Shown here: positions 44,288-52,778 of the stretch, piece by piece
Numbering within the stretch: the stretch's first letter is position 1
Layout: every line of letters begins with the position of its first letter
From: an uncultured Gammaproteobacteria bacterium
Lineage (GTDB): Bacteria > Pseudomonadota > Gammaproteobacteria > Arenicellales > Poriferihabitantaceae
DNA length: 64,000 nucleotides
Direction of reading: 5' to 3'
NCBI GenBank assembly: GCA_937992195.1
Contig: CALKKV010000043.1
Location: 1 to 64,000, forward strand
The notes under the pieces: generated by a model
Seen by the model: only the letters and a program-made list of their open reading frames with translations
Database searches by the model: none
What the model was told of the DNA's origin: nothing
Translations under genes and position numbers: made by a program

Positions 44288-44824
44288 CTATTGGATATGA
44301 ATATCTCGCAGCCTGCCGGCACCTTGATCCTTCTCAGAAACTGTAGGATTTTCTATCGGCCAGGATATGTTGACGTCGGGATCGTCCCAGCGAATACCGG
44401 TGTCGTCCTCAGGTTTATATAATGAAGTGCATTTATAAACTACATCAGCCAGTTCACTTGTTACGCAGAACCCATGGGCATAACCTGAAGGTACATAAAG
44501 CTGCTGCTTATTGTCCGCGCTGAGTGTGACACCCACCCATTGGCCGAAAGTTGGTGAATCCGCGCGTACATCTACCGCTACATCGAAGATCTCACCATTC
44601 AACACGCGCACTAATTTCCCCTGCCACTGAGGATATTGAAAGTGCAATCCGCGAAGTACACCATATGAGGACCTGGAGTGGTTATCCTGGACGAATTCAT
44701 CTGGAAGCCCAAGATTAGCGAAGGTAGCCTGATTAAATGTTTCCATAAAAAAGCCGCGCTCGTCTCCATGCACCTTAGGGGAAAGCACGACAACACCAGG
44801 TAATTTCGTTTTCTCGACTTTCAA
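44288..44824 (-). CDS. rmlC: dTDP-4-dehydrorhamnose 3,5-epimerase
   Basis: 178 residues, cupin fold. LSPKVHGDERGFFMETFN, FVQDNHSRSSYGVLRGLHFQ (catalytic His of GLHFQ), GKLVRVLNGEIFDVAVDVR and YVPSGYAHGFCV are RmlC signatures. It epimerises the 4-keto sugar at C3 and C5 before RmlD. It is 107 bases beyond the dnaJ end on the same strand. Confidence 0.96.
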   Translation of the reverse strand: MKVEKTKLPGVVVLSPKVHGDERGFFMETFNQATFANLGLPDEFVQDNHSRSSYGVLRGLHFQYPQWQGKLVRVLNGEIFDVAVDVRADSPTFGQWVGVTLSADNKQQLYVPSGYAHGFCVTSELADVVYKCTSLYKPEDDTGIRWDDPDVNISWPIENPTVSEKDQGAGRLRDIHIQ

Positions 44825-44931
44825 GAAAGACCCTCGGAAAAACTACGCATTATACTTTAGCTTGCGCTACTTCGATTCAAAACTAAAGCGAAAGTAAACG
44901 TCTAACTGTTCAGCTAAGTCAAGCGACCAAA

Positions 44932-46068
44932 TCAAGTAACCAAATCATCGAAAAAAGATTTAATTTTCGAAGTCCAGGAGCCGCGGCGTGGAGAATGTTT
45001 ATCTCCCCCTTTCGACAGTTCGTCCTCCAGTTGCTTCAACAAGTCTTTTTGTTTCTTACTCAGATTAACGGGTGTCTCCACGACGATCTTGCTATACAGA
45101 TCACCCTGCGCACCATTTCGTACATTTCGCACCCCCTTACCACGCAATCTGAAGACTTTCTCAGACTGGGTTTCTGGCGGAATCTTGATATTCGCACGAC
45201 CGGAGAGTGTCGGCACCTCTACCGAACCACCCAACGCCATGGTGGTGAAACTCACGGGCACCTCGCAGTAGAGGTTGTCGCCATCTCGCTCAAAAATATC
45301 ATGCTGAAGAATTCTGACCTGTACATACAAATCCCCTTGACGCGCGCCGGGACCGCCACTTTCACCCTCTCCACTTAAGCGAACTTGGTCCCCTTCATCA
45401 ACACCAGCAGGAATTTTGACCGATAACGTTTTTTCGTCGCGTACCATTCCCTGACCACTGCAGGAACTACATGGGTCGGAAACGACCTTTCCCTGGCCGC
45501 GGCACTGAGGACAGGTTTGCTGCACTGAGAAAAACCCTTGTTGCATTCTGACCTGACCCTGGCCGTGACAGGTGCCGCAGTTGGTTGGTTCAGAACCCGG
45601 ACGGGACCCTGAGCCCTTACACGTAGCACAATTAGACATTCGCGGCACCCGAATGGTTTTTTCCATTCCATGCACCGCTTCTTCCAGGGTTAGTTCCAGA
45701 TTATATCTAAGGTCAGCGCCTCGACTTTGCCGTCGACCTCCAGCGCCACCGCCGCTACCGCCAAAAATATCGCCGAAAATATCGCCGAAAATATCGCCTA
45801 CTCCACCACCACCAAATCCGCCGCCGCCCATACCAGCGGACTGATCGACACCTGCATGCCCAAACTGATCGTATGCGGCCTTCTTTTGCGGATCTGAAAG
45901 AATATCGTAAGCTTCCTTTGCCTCTTTAAACTTCTCATCGGCAGATTCATCGCCTTGATTGCGATCGGGATGATATTTCATCGCAAGTCGACGATAAGCT
46001 TTTTTTAGCTCCGCCGCATCAGCACTCTTACTGACGCCTAAAACTTCGTAACAATCTCGTTTGGACAT
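44932..46068 (-). CDS. dnaJ: Chaperone protein DnaJ
   Basis: 378 residues. J domain 1-70 with [11 protein letters not shown] (HPD), a Gly/Phe-rich region ([20 protein letters not shown]), four zinc-finger repeats ([32 protein letters not shown]) and C-terminal substrate-binding domains. It delivers clients to DnaK and stimulates its ATPase. A terminator-like hairpin separates it from dnaK, suggesting lower expression than dnaK. Confidence 0.97.
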   Translation of the reverse strand: MSKRDCYEVLGVSKSADAAELKKAYRRLAMKYHPDRNQGDESADEKFKEAKEAYDILSDPQKKAAYDQFGHAGVDQSAGMGGGGFGGGGVGDIFGDIFGDIFGGSGGGAGGRRQSRGADLRYNLELTLEEAVHGMEKTIRVPRMSNCATCKGSGSRPGSEPTNCGTCHGQGQVRMQQGFFSVQQTCPQCRGQGKVVSDPCSSCSGQGMVRDEKTLSVKIPAGVDEGDQVRLSGEGESGGPGARQGDLYVQVRILQHDIFERDGDNLYCEVPVSFTTMALGGSVEVPTLSGRANIKIPPETQSEKVFRLRGKGVRNVRNGAQGDLYSKIVVETPVNLSKKQKDLLKQLEDELSKGGDKHSPRRGSWTSKIKSFFDDLVT

Positions 46069-46082
46069 AGGTCAAATAATCA

Positions 46083-46112
46083 AAAAGCGGGATCAGTATT
46101 GATCCCGCTTTT
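46083..46112 (-). terminator. Intrinsic terminator between dnaK and dnaJ
   Basis: Leftward reading gives GCGGGATCA-ATAC-TGATCCCGC followed by TTTTTGATT, 20 bases past the dnaK stop. The stem is perfect over nine pairs plus flanking A/T. It probably lets part of the transcripts stop after dnaK, a known way to make more DnaK than DnaJ. Confidence 0.88.
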
Positions 46113-46131
46113 ATTGTAGATCCAAAAGGAC

Positions 46132-48060
46132 TTAGGCTTTTTTATCGCCGTCGTCCACTTCTTCAAACTCGGCATCAACAACATCATCGTTATTGCCGCC
46201 ACCGTCATCGGCTGCCGGCTCAGCTTCTGCAGCACCCTCAGCACCCTGGGAATACATCTGCTCGGCCATTTTATGACTCGCCTGGGTTAACGCCTCGGTT
46301 TTACTCGTAATCGCATCTTTATCATCGCCTTTCAAAGCTTCTTCAAGTTCAGCAACAGCTGCTTCGATCGCCGATTTTTCAGATGCATCCAGTTTATCAC
46401 CCAACTCTTCCATGGACTTAGTGACACCATGAATCATTGCTTCGCCTTGGTTACGCGCATCTACCAATTCACGTGCCTTACGATCTTCGTCGGCGTGCTC
46501 CTCAGCGTCCTGCACCATCTTTTCGATCTCTTCATCTGAAAGACCTGAACTGGACTTAATTACAATCTTGTTTTCTTTTCCTGTCGCTTTATCTTTGGCG
46601 GAAACATTCAAAATACCGTTTGCATCAATATCAAGCGACACCTCGATTTGAGGTACACCACGTGGTGCCGGCGGTATCTCGGTGAGGTCGAATCGGCCAA
46701 GGGACTTATTGCCACCCGCCATTTCTCTTTCCCCTTGCAAAACATGTACCGTTACAGCATTCTGATTGTCAGCTGCGGTAGAGAAAACCTGACTTGCTTT
46801 AGTCGGAATCGTCGTATTTTTCTCGATTAGCTTAGTCATGACCTCTCCATAGGTTTCAATACCCAGGGAAAGAGGGGTCACGTCGAGCAGCAGAACGTCT
46901 GTGACATCACCACCAAGCACGCCTCCCTGAATCGCAGCCCCCACAGCGACAGCTTCATCGGGATTCACATCTTTACGTGGTTCTTTACCAAAGAAGTCTT
47001 TTACCACTTCCTGCACCTTCGGCATTCTGGTCTGACCACCAACCAAGATTACGTCGTCAATTTCAGAAGCGCTCATGCCGGCATCATTCAAAGCAATTTT
47101 GCAGGGCTCTAGAGTACGTTGCAGCAGATCGTCAACCAGTGACTCCAACTTGGCGCGACTCAACTTCATATTTAAGTGCTTTGGGCCACTAGCATCAGCG
47201 GTAATGTAAGGCAGATTCACTTCAGTCTGACTGCTGGACGAAAGCTCAATCTTGGCTTTCTCAGCGCCTTCTTTCAGTCTTTGCATGGCCAAAGGGTCGC
47301 CACGTAGATCCATACCCTGATCTTTTTTGAATTCGTCCGCTAGATAGTCAATCAACCTACGATCAAAATCTTCGCCGCCAAGGAAAGTATCACCGTTAGT
47401 GGATAACACTTCAAACTGGTGTTCCCCTTCTATTTCGGCAATTTCAATCACTGACACGTCAAATGTGCCACCACCAAGGTCATATACGACGATCTTGCGA
47501 TCACCTTTTGCCTTATCCATGCCATAGGCCAGTGCCGCAGCGGTTGGCTCATTAATAATCCGCTTTACGTCTAGACCTGCAATCTTTCCGGCATCTTTTG
47601 TCGCCTGACGCTGAGAGTCGTTGAAATACGCCGGGACCGTGATTACCGCCTCGGTTACCTCTTCACCCAGGTAATCCTCTGCGGTTTTCTTCATTTTTTG
47701 AAGAATACGTGCTGAAACTTCGGGGGCAGCCATTTGCTTTCCACCCGCTTCAACCCAGGCATCACCATTTTTAGCCTTAACAATCTTGTAGGGCATGATA
47801 TCCATATCTCGCTGCACAACTTCTTCATCAAACTGACGTCCGATGAGCCGTTTTACCGCGAAAACTGTGTTTTCTGGATTGGTAACGGATTGACGCTTGG
47901 CCGACTGACCGACCAGCACCTCGTCATCATTGGTGAATGCTACAATAGACGGTGTCGTGCGATCGCCTTCACTATTTTCGATGACCTTGGGTGTATCTCC
48001 CTCCATCACCGCTACGCAGGAGTTGGTAGTACCGAGGTCGATACCGATGATTTTAGCCAT
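46132..48060 (-). CDS. dnaK: Chaperone protein DnaK (Hsp70)
   Basis: 642 residues. [55 protein letters not shown] and [13 protein letters not shown] are the nucleotide-binding domain signatures; [14 protein letters not shown] marks the linker, followed by the substrate-binding domain and lid, and an acidic tail ending in [10 protein letters not shown] (the EEVD-like end of bacterial DnaK). AGGAC lies 9 bases before ATG. It is 115 bases after grpE, with a GGGTA-TT-TACCC palindrome at 48131-48142. Confidence 0.98.
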   Translation of the reverse strand: MAKIIGIDLGTTNSCVAVMEGDTPKVIENSEGDRTTPSIVAFTNDDEVLVGQSAKRQSVTNPENTVFAVKRLIGRQFDEEVVQRDMDIMPYKIVKAKNGDAWVEAGGKQMAAPEVSARILQKMKKTAEDYLGEEVTEAVITVPAYFNDSQRQATKDAGKIAGLDVKRIINEPTAAALAYGMDKAKGDRKIVVYDLGGGTFDVSVIEIAEIEGEHQFEVLSTNGDTFLGGEDFDRRLIDYLADEFKKDQGMDLRGDPLAMQRLKEGAEKAKIELSSSSQTEVNLPYITADASGPKHLNMKLSRAKLESLVDDLLQRTLEPCKIALNDAGMSASEIDDVILVGGQTRMPKVQEVVKDFFGKEPRKDVNPDEAVAVGAAIQGGVLGGDVTDVLLLDVTPLSLGIETYGEVMTKLIEKNTTIPTKASQVFSTAADNQNAVTVHVLQGEREMAGGNKSLGRFDLTEIPPAPRGVPQIEVSLDIDANGILNVSAKDKATGKENKIVIKSSSGLSDEEIEKMVQDAEEHADEDRKARELVDARNQGEAMIHGVTKSMEELGDKLDASEKSAIEAAVAELEEALKGDDKDAITSKTEALTQASHKMAEQMYSQGAEGAAEAEPAADDGGGNNDDVVDAEFEEVDDGDKKA

Positions 48061-48175
48061 GCTAATTTGTCCTCTTAAATCTGGGAATTACGAAACTCAT
48101 TCTGATATGCGGATTAACCTTTGTATTACAAGGGTATTTACCCGAAAACTGCGATAAATCTCACTAAAAAATCGA

Positions 48176-48802
48176 TCAACTGGCGACGACAACCATCGCA
48201 GGTCGCAACAGACGATCTTTCAGCATAAAACCTTTCTGCATAACGTCCACAATATGGTTGGATTCGACCGTCTCAGAGGGAATCATGCTGATTGCTTGAT
48301 GTTGCTCGGGGTCAAATTTCACCCCTGGACCAGCTTCCACCTCAACAACAGCGAACTTGGTCATCACGCTATCGAGCTGTTTCAGGGTAAGTGAAAGCCC
48401 TTCCTTCATTTTTTCAACGGCACCCTGATCGGACTCATCCAGTTCCACTAATGATGCCTGATCAAGGCTGTCCTTAACGTTGAGCAATTCAGAGGCAAAC
48501 CCCTCAATCGCAAACTTTCTTGCGGTAGTCACCTCATTCTGCGAACGCCTTCGAATATTTTCCATCTCAGCCTTGGCGCGAAGATACCCATCTTTCATCT
48601 CCTGCACTTCTGCTCGGGATTCCGATAATGCTTCTACCAGCTCCTCGACCGATAAGTTATCCAGCTCTTCATCGCTACGTTCGATATTATTCTCCGTATT
48701 TGCCGGCTCTTCATGTGCTTCAGTTTCAGATTCTGTCTCCTTTTCAGACGCAGCGGCTTTTTCAGCCTGATCTACGTCTGCGATTTCTTCTTCAGTACTC
48801 AT
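48176..48802 (-). CDS. grpE: Nucleotide exchange factor GrpE
   Basis: 208 residues. An acidic N-terminal stretch (about 1-50), a long coiled coil (SEARAEV-type helix around SESRAEVQEMKDGYLRAKAE), and the C-terminal KFAVVEVEAGPGVKFDPEQH and MQKGFMLKDRLLRPAMVVVA of GrpE. It releases ADP from DnaK and its helix acts as a thermosensor. First gene of grpE-dnaK-dnaJ behind a sigma-32-type promoter. Confidence 0.96.
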   Translation of the reverse strand: MSTEEEIADVDQAEKAAASEKETESETEAHEEPANTENNIERSDEELDNLSVEELVEALSESRAEVQEMKDGYLRAKAEMENIRRRSQNEVTTARKFAIEGFASELLNVKDSLDQASLVELDESDQGAVEKMKEGLSLTLKQLDSVMTKFAVVEVEAGPGVKFDPEQHQAISMIPSETVESNHIVDVMQKGFMLKDRLLRPAMVVVAS

Positions 48803-48866
48803 TGTTCATCTCTATCGTCATACTATCGGCAACCACTGACCGATGATTTCACTAAAACTAGGCTGG

Positions 48867-48894
48867 AAATGGGGACTGAGTTCATAACCACAAG
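48867..48894 (-). promoter_or_regulatory. Sigma-32 heat-shock promoter of grpE-dnaK-dnaJ
   Basis: Reading leftward, CTTGTG (48889-48894), 14 bases, then CCCCATTT (48867-48874), an exact match to the sigma-32 -10 consensus and four of six in the -35. It is about 65 bases before the grpE ATG. Confidence 0.85.
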
Positions 48895-49061
48895 CACTCA
48901 AACCAATTAATTTTTGATTGCCTCGCATCTATTTGCGACCGAATCAGCATTCGCCGGGTAAAATACCTCGGTTTTGGGCCTTTTTATTCCTCTATTTACG
49001 TTCAAATAGCCGAAACAGGGTCGCACTCTAGACTTGGGGTTTTTCGCGTTATAGGGTCTCG

Positions 49062-49394
49062 TTATATAGAAAACGAGGAACCACAACCACAGGTAGTGCT
49101 GGCATTTGGATTATTGACTAAAAATCGCGCTCCCATCAGATCATCCTTGAAATCAATCTCGGCTCCTCCGAGATACTGCAAGCTCAGCATATCAACCACT
49201 ATTTTGATCCCGGACTGCTCGATTGAAATATCATCTTCCTGCTTTTCTTCATCAAACTGAAAGCCATACTGAAAACCGGAGCATCCTCCTCCCTGGATAT
49301 AGACTCTTAACATCAGATCAGGATTCTCCTTGGATTCAAGAAGTTGGTTGATTCTGTTTACGGCACCACTGCTAATTTTTAGGTCTGTTTGCAT
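49062..49394 (-). CDS. erpA: Iron-sulfur cluster insertion protein ErpA
   Basis: 110 residues from ATG 49394; TTG 49406 would give 114, the E. coli length, but a TATAAT at 49421-49426 would then leave almost no leader. Cluster ligands Cys38 (GGGCSGFQYGF), Cys102 and Cys104 (TTCGCGSSFSI) are present; LRVYIQGGGC and DMLSLQYLGGAEIDF are A-type carrier marks. It hands [4Fe-4S] clusters to apoenzymes including those for isoprenoid synthesis. Same strand as grpE but with its own promoter. Confidence 0.94.
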   Translation of the reverse strand: MQTDLKISSGAVNRINQLLESKENPDLMLRVYIQGGGCSGFQYGFQFDEEKQEDDISIEQSGIKIVVDMLSLQYLGGAEIDFKDDLMGARFLVNNPNASTTCGCGSSFSI

Positions 49395-49541
49395 CGATTT
49401 ATTCAATCACTGTTGATCCTATTATATCGTGACGGGAGCGCCAATATTCAATCTAATTAATCACTGATTCAGTCAATCTCATTAACCCCGCCATTTCACT
49501 CGCGGCATATTGGAACGTTGGTACAAATCCGCTCAAGTCTT

Positions 49542-49781
49542 CTATTGCGGTCCTGGTAACCGGGCGTGAAACGAGGCAGTGCCTGTGAATCGACTGATTT
49601 CACCGTTGATGAGCACTTCTCCAGCTGTCATTCCATCGATATATTCTTGATCACCCATCGAATATCCCTGCCTCAGAATTTGCTCTGACTCCGCCATTAA
49701 GCGCTTTTTGTCAGCCATTGAAACTGAATATCCATTAAACGGGGCCGCAAAACTGGATTTTATATCAAACTTTATCGTCAT
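49542..49781 (-). CDS. Hypothetical small protein
   Basis: 79 residues with AGGA 4-5 bases before ATG (AGGAAAGAATG). MADKKRLMAESEQILRQGYS reads like a helix, followed by GDQEYIDGMTAGEVLINGEI. No family recognised and no signal or membrane segment. It lies between erpA and the SDR gene, 147 bases from erpA. The ribosome binding site and sensible composition favour a real gene, but a chance frame cannot be excluded. Confidence 0.45.
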   Translation of the reverse strand: MTIKFDIKSSFAAPFNGYSVSMADKKRLMAESEQILRQGYSMGDQEYIDGMTAGEVLINGEISRFTGTASFHARLPGPQ

Positions 49782-50041
49782 TCTTTCCTACAAGCCTCGC
49801 CCCTGTTGTGATCCAGCGGGTTCTTACCTTCAATTCTCAGAGCCGAACCGCGACGTATTCGATGATGATAGTTGCGCGACTGGTTGGTTGAGTTCTGGTG
49901 ATTATTTTCCTGCAAAGCGCATTGCGGCTACCTGGTATTTGAAAAGCAACCAGATTGCATAATTCAAAGCATTAAAAAGAGTTAAAATGCGGATGGACGG
50001 TACCCCACTCTTAACTGTATATAACCATAATAACCGACAAT

Positions 50042-50815
50042 ATGACCTCTTCCTCCACTCCCAATAGATTTGAACTTGCAGCGAAGACATTTGTGATCAC
50101 TGGGGCAAGCTCGGGCCTTGGTCGCGCGATGGCTGGTTTTTTATGTGATGCTGGAGCCGATGTGGTATTAATTGCCAGGCGAAAAAACGAACTGGCAGCG
50201 GCAAGTGAAGCGATCAATCAGATCGGTAAATGCAGCTATATCTCGGCTGATCTCAATCAGCGGGAAAAGCTCGAGGATCTGGCCAAGCAATGTATAGATA
50301 TAAACGGCCGTGTTGATGGGATCGTGAATGCCGCTGGCTTGAACCCTCGCCTACCTGCTGAAGAAGTTTCTCTTGAAACCTGGGATAGCACATTAAACTT
50401 AAATCTTGCGGTACCCTTTTTCTTTTCCCGATGTTTTGTAAAACAAATGGCGGAACGTGGCGAGGGACGAATTATCAATATTGCTTCTTTACAATCTGCG
50501 AGAGCGTTTCCCAACGGCTTGCCCTACGGTGCTTCTAAAGCAGGTGTTTGTCAGTTGACTCGCGCTATGTCGGAAGCCTGGTCTAAATACGGGATCACGT
50601 GTAATGCTATTGCGCCCGGCTTTTTCCCAACAGAATTGACGGCAGCAGTTTTTGATAATCCCGAAACGAGAGACTGGGCGGCGAATCAAACCACCATTGG
50701 ACGCAACGGTGAGCTCGAAGACCTCGCTGGTCCAACACTCTTTTTCGCATCCAAGGCTTCTGCATATGTTACAGGACAAACTCTTTATGTTGACGGCGGC
50801 TTTACCGCCCGCTAG
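50042..50815 (+). CDS. Short-chain dehydrogenase/reductase (gluconate 5-dehydrogenase-like)
   Basis: 257 residues, classical SDR. TFVITGASSGLGRAMAGFLC binds the cofactor, NAAGLN follows, IINIASLQS carries the catalytic Ser, YGASKAGVCQL the Tyr and Lys, and ITGQ-type YVTGQTLYVDGGFTAR closes the protein. Closest in style to gluconate 5-dehydrogenase (IdnO) and related sugar-acid dehydrogenases. It is followed after 57 bases by a zinc alcohol dehydrogenase, an arrangement like idnO-idnD, which supports a hexonate or polyol substrate (inference). Confidence 0.85.
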   Translation: MTSSSTPNRFELAAKTFVITGASSGLGRAMAGFLCDAGADVVLIARRKNELAAASEAINQIGKCSYISADLNQREKLEDLAKQCIDINGRVDGIVNAAGLNPRLPAEEVSLETWDSTLNLNLAVPFFFSRCFVKQMAERGEGRIINIASLQSARAFPNGLPYGASKAGVCQLTRAMSEAWSKYGITCNAIAPGFFPTELTAAVFDNPETRDWAANQTTIGRNGELEDLAGPTLFFASKASAYVTGQTLYVDGGFTAR

Positions 50816-50872
50816 TCATACTTCCAGCACAACTCCATACGGATCATTGTATCTATACCTAATTAAATTATT

Positions 50873-51865
50873 ATGAAAGCACTTGTTTATACCGCAAACC
50901 AAGAAATGACCTATCGCGAAGAACCAGCACCGGTTCCGGATGCCGGTGATGCACTTATCGCCATTCAGTCAGTCGGTATTTGCGGTTCTGATATGCACGC
51001 TTATCTCGGTCATGATGAAAGGCGAGTGCCGCCATTGATACTCGGACACGAAGCGGTAGGAACAGTACTGGAAGGCAAAAACCCGGGGCATAAAGTGGTG
51101 CTGAATCCGCTAATCGCTTGTGGTGTTTGCGATAGCTGTATTGATGGCAGACAAAATCTGTGCGCTGACCGTGACTTGATTGGAATGTATCGCGCGGGTG
51201 CGTTTGCCGAGCAGATAGCGATTCCGGAACGTAACCTGATTGCCGTTCCGGATGATATGAGCACCGCCCATGCGGCTCTGACGGAACCAGGTGCAACTGG
51301 ACTACACGCCGTATTATTGGCAGAAAACACGATGAAGCGGCCCATCAGCGAATCACGAGCGCTAGTGATCGGAGCCGGTTCAGTTGGGCTTCTGACAGCG
51401 TTGATTCTGAAGGACAAAGGCGTGATGCATATTGATATTGCGGAAACTAATCAGCTACGTCGTGATACGGTGATTCAGTATACGGACCTTAATACTATTG
51501 ACCCTTTAGCGCAGAAACTGCTCGCATCAAATTACGATGTAGTATTCGACGCAGTAGGCGGAGAGCACACCCGTAACAGTTCGATTGAATCGGTAAAGCC
51601 TGGTGGTGTGATCGTCCACATTGGACTCATGGATAACAAGGGCTCGGTAGATATGCGAAGACTAACGTTACAGGAAATCACGCTGATCGGTTGTTATACC
51701 TATTCTCCTCTCGATCTGCAGGTCACCATGAACAAGTTGTATACCGGCGCACTGGGGGCATTGGAGTGGATTGAAGAACGCCCACTTTCAAATGGGGCAA
51801 TCGCCTTTACTGATTTATTGAAAGGTCAGTGTGCTGCTCCCAAAGTCGTGCTTCAAGTGCAGTAA
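50873..51865 (+). CDS. Zinc-dependent alcohol dehydrogenase (MDR, sugar-alcohol type)
   Basis: 330 residues. Catalytic zinc site from the VGICGSDMHAY cysteine and LGHEAVGTV; structural zinc site CGVCDSCIDGRQNLC; cofactor loop VIGAGSVGLLTALILKDKG with an acidic residue (DIAET) after strand 2, favouring NAD. It resembles galactitol, idonate or threonine dehydrogenases; the exact substrate is unknown. Probably co-transcribed with the SDR gene and controlled by the adjacent IclR regulator. Confidence 0.86.
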   Translation: MKALVYTANQEMTYREEPAPVPDAGDALIAIQSVGICGSDMHAYLGHDERRVPPLILGHEAVGTVLEGKNPGHKVVLNPLIACGVCDSCIDGRQNLCADRDLIGMYRAGAFAEQIAIPERNLIAVPDDMSTAHAALTEPGATGLHAVLLAENTMKRPISESRALVIGAGSVGLLTALILKDKGVMHIDIAETNQLRRDTVIQYTDLNTIDPLAQKLLASNYDVVFDAVGGEHTRNSSIESVKPGGVIVHIGLMDNKGSVDMRRLTLQEITLIGCYTYSPLDLQVTMNKLYTGALGALEWIEERPLSNGAIAFTDLLKGQCAAPKVVLQVQ

Positions 51866-51925
51866 TCTGCGGCTGAGTAACCCGATAACGCGACACAATA
51901 CTTAGGGGATAGTGAGTCTTCAACG

Positions 51926-52687
51926 TTACTCATCTTCGGCCAACTTCGCCAAATCAATTGCGGCCTCACGTAAAAACGGCAGGTAGCGATCACTGTGATT
52001 GATTGAAATGCGTGACACAGGAGCCTGAATGGCAAGAGAACTGTAAAACCGCCCCTGTTTATCCGTGATCGGTACCGCGATAGCAATCACGTCATCGTAC
52101 AATTCCTGATTGTCGATCGAGACCTGCTGCCGTTCGATATTATCTATTTCAGCAAGTAACATATCCGGATTAGTAATGGTGTTTTTAGCGCGTGCCTCAA
52201 GCTTCAACTTATTAATTACCGCCTTGCGCCGAGATTTGGGCAACGTACTCAAATAAAGTTTGCCACTAGCGGTACAGTAAAGTGGAACCCGCATCCCGAT
52301 CGAAAACTGCAAACGCAATGGTGCTTTGGTTTCAACGCGATCGGAATAAGCCATGTGCAATCCATCTGGGTATGCGATATTGCAGGTTTCACCGACCTTT
52401 TCAGACAGTTCGGTCAAAATAGCGTGGCGCGTTGCTCCAAACCGAGCGTTAGCAAGGACTCCTACCGCGACGTCATAAAGGCAGTTTCCCGGCTGATAGC
52501 TCTTACCATCGATTCTTTTGAGCAGATAGCCTCGCGCTTCAAGCTTGGCACAGAGTCGGTGCGCTGTTGCCTTGGGCAAATTCAGCGCCTCGTTAATCTC
52601 GGTTGCGCTCAGTGGCTTCGTCGATACAGCCACGGTATCAAGAATATCGAGCACCCGATCGATTGTTGATCCGCGTTCGCGTTTCAT
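51926..52687 (-). CDS. IclR-family transcriptional regulator
   Basis: 253 residues. The N-terminal winged helix (TIDRVLDILDTVAVSTKPLS, EINEALNLPKATAHRLCAKL) is followed by the IclR effector domain (CNIAYPDGLHMAYSDRVET, RVPLYCTASGKLYLSTL, DNQELYDDVIAIAVPITD). It likely senses a small organic acid. It converges on the alcohol dehydrogenase gene (60 bases) and lies 91 bases downstream of the TRAP permease end, so it is placed to regulate either or both. Confidence 0.9.
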   Translation of the reverse strand: MKRERGSTIDRVLDILDTVAVSTKPLSATEINEALNLPKATAHRLCAKLEARGYLLKRIDGKSYQPGNCLYDVAVGVLANARFGATRHAILTELSEKVGETCNIAYPDGLHMAYSDRVETKAPLRLQFSIGMRVPLYCTASGKLYLSTLPKSRRKAVINKLKLEARAKNTITNPDMLLAEIDNIERQQVSIDNQELYDDVIAIAVPITDKQGRFYSSLAIQAPVSRISINHSDRYLPFLREAAIDLAKLAEDE

Positions 52688-52778
52688 CCGTCCCGCCCTT
52701 TAAAAGGAAAGAAATCGATATACAGAGTACTAGCCAATAACCCAATGACTAGGGAACCCGAAGGAGGCAAATCATCAC

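Noticed and set aside
43340-44824. rmlC-rmlD as part of a full O-antigen cluster
   Set aside because: rmlA, rmlB and glycan polymerisation or transport genes are absent around them; they are simply placed between the helicase and chaperone genes.
48891-48900. Half of a CIRCE-like sequence (AGCACTC) upstream of grpE
   Set aside because: No matching GAGTGCT half at the required 9-base distance; the bases overlap the sigma-32 -35 region and are explained by it.
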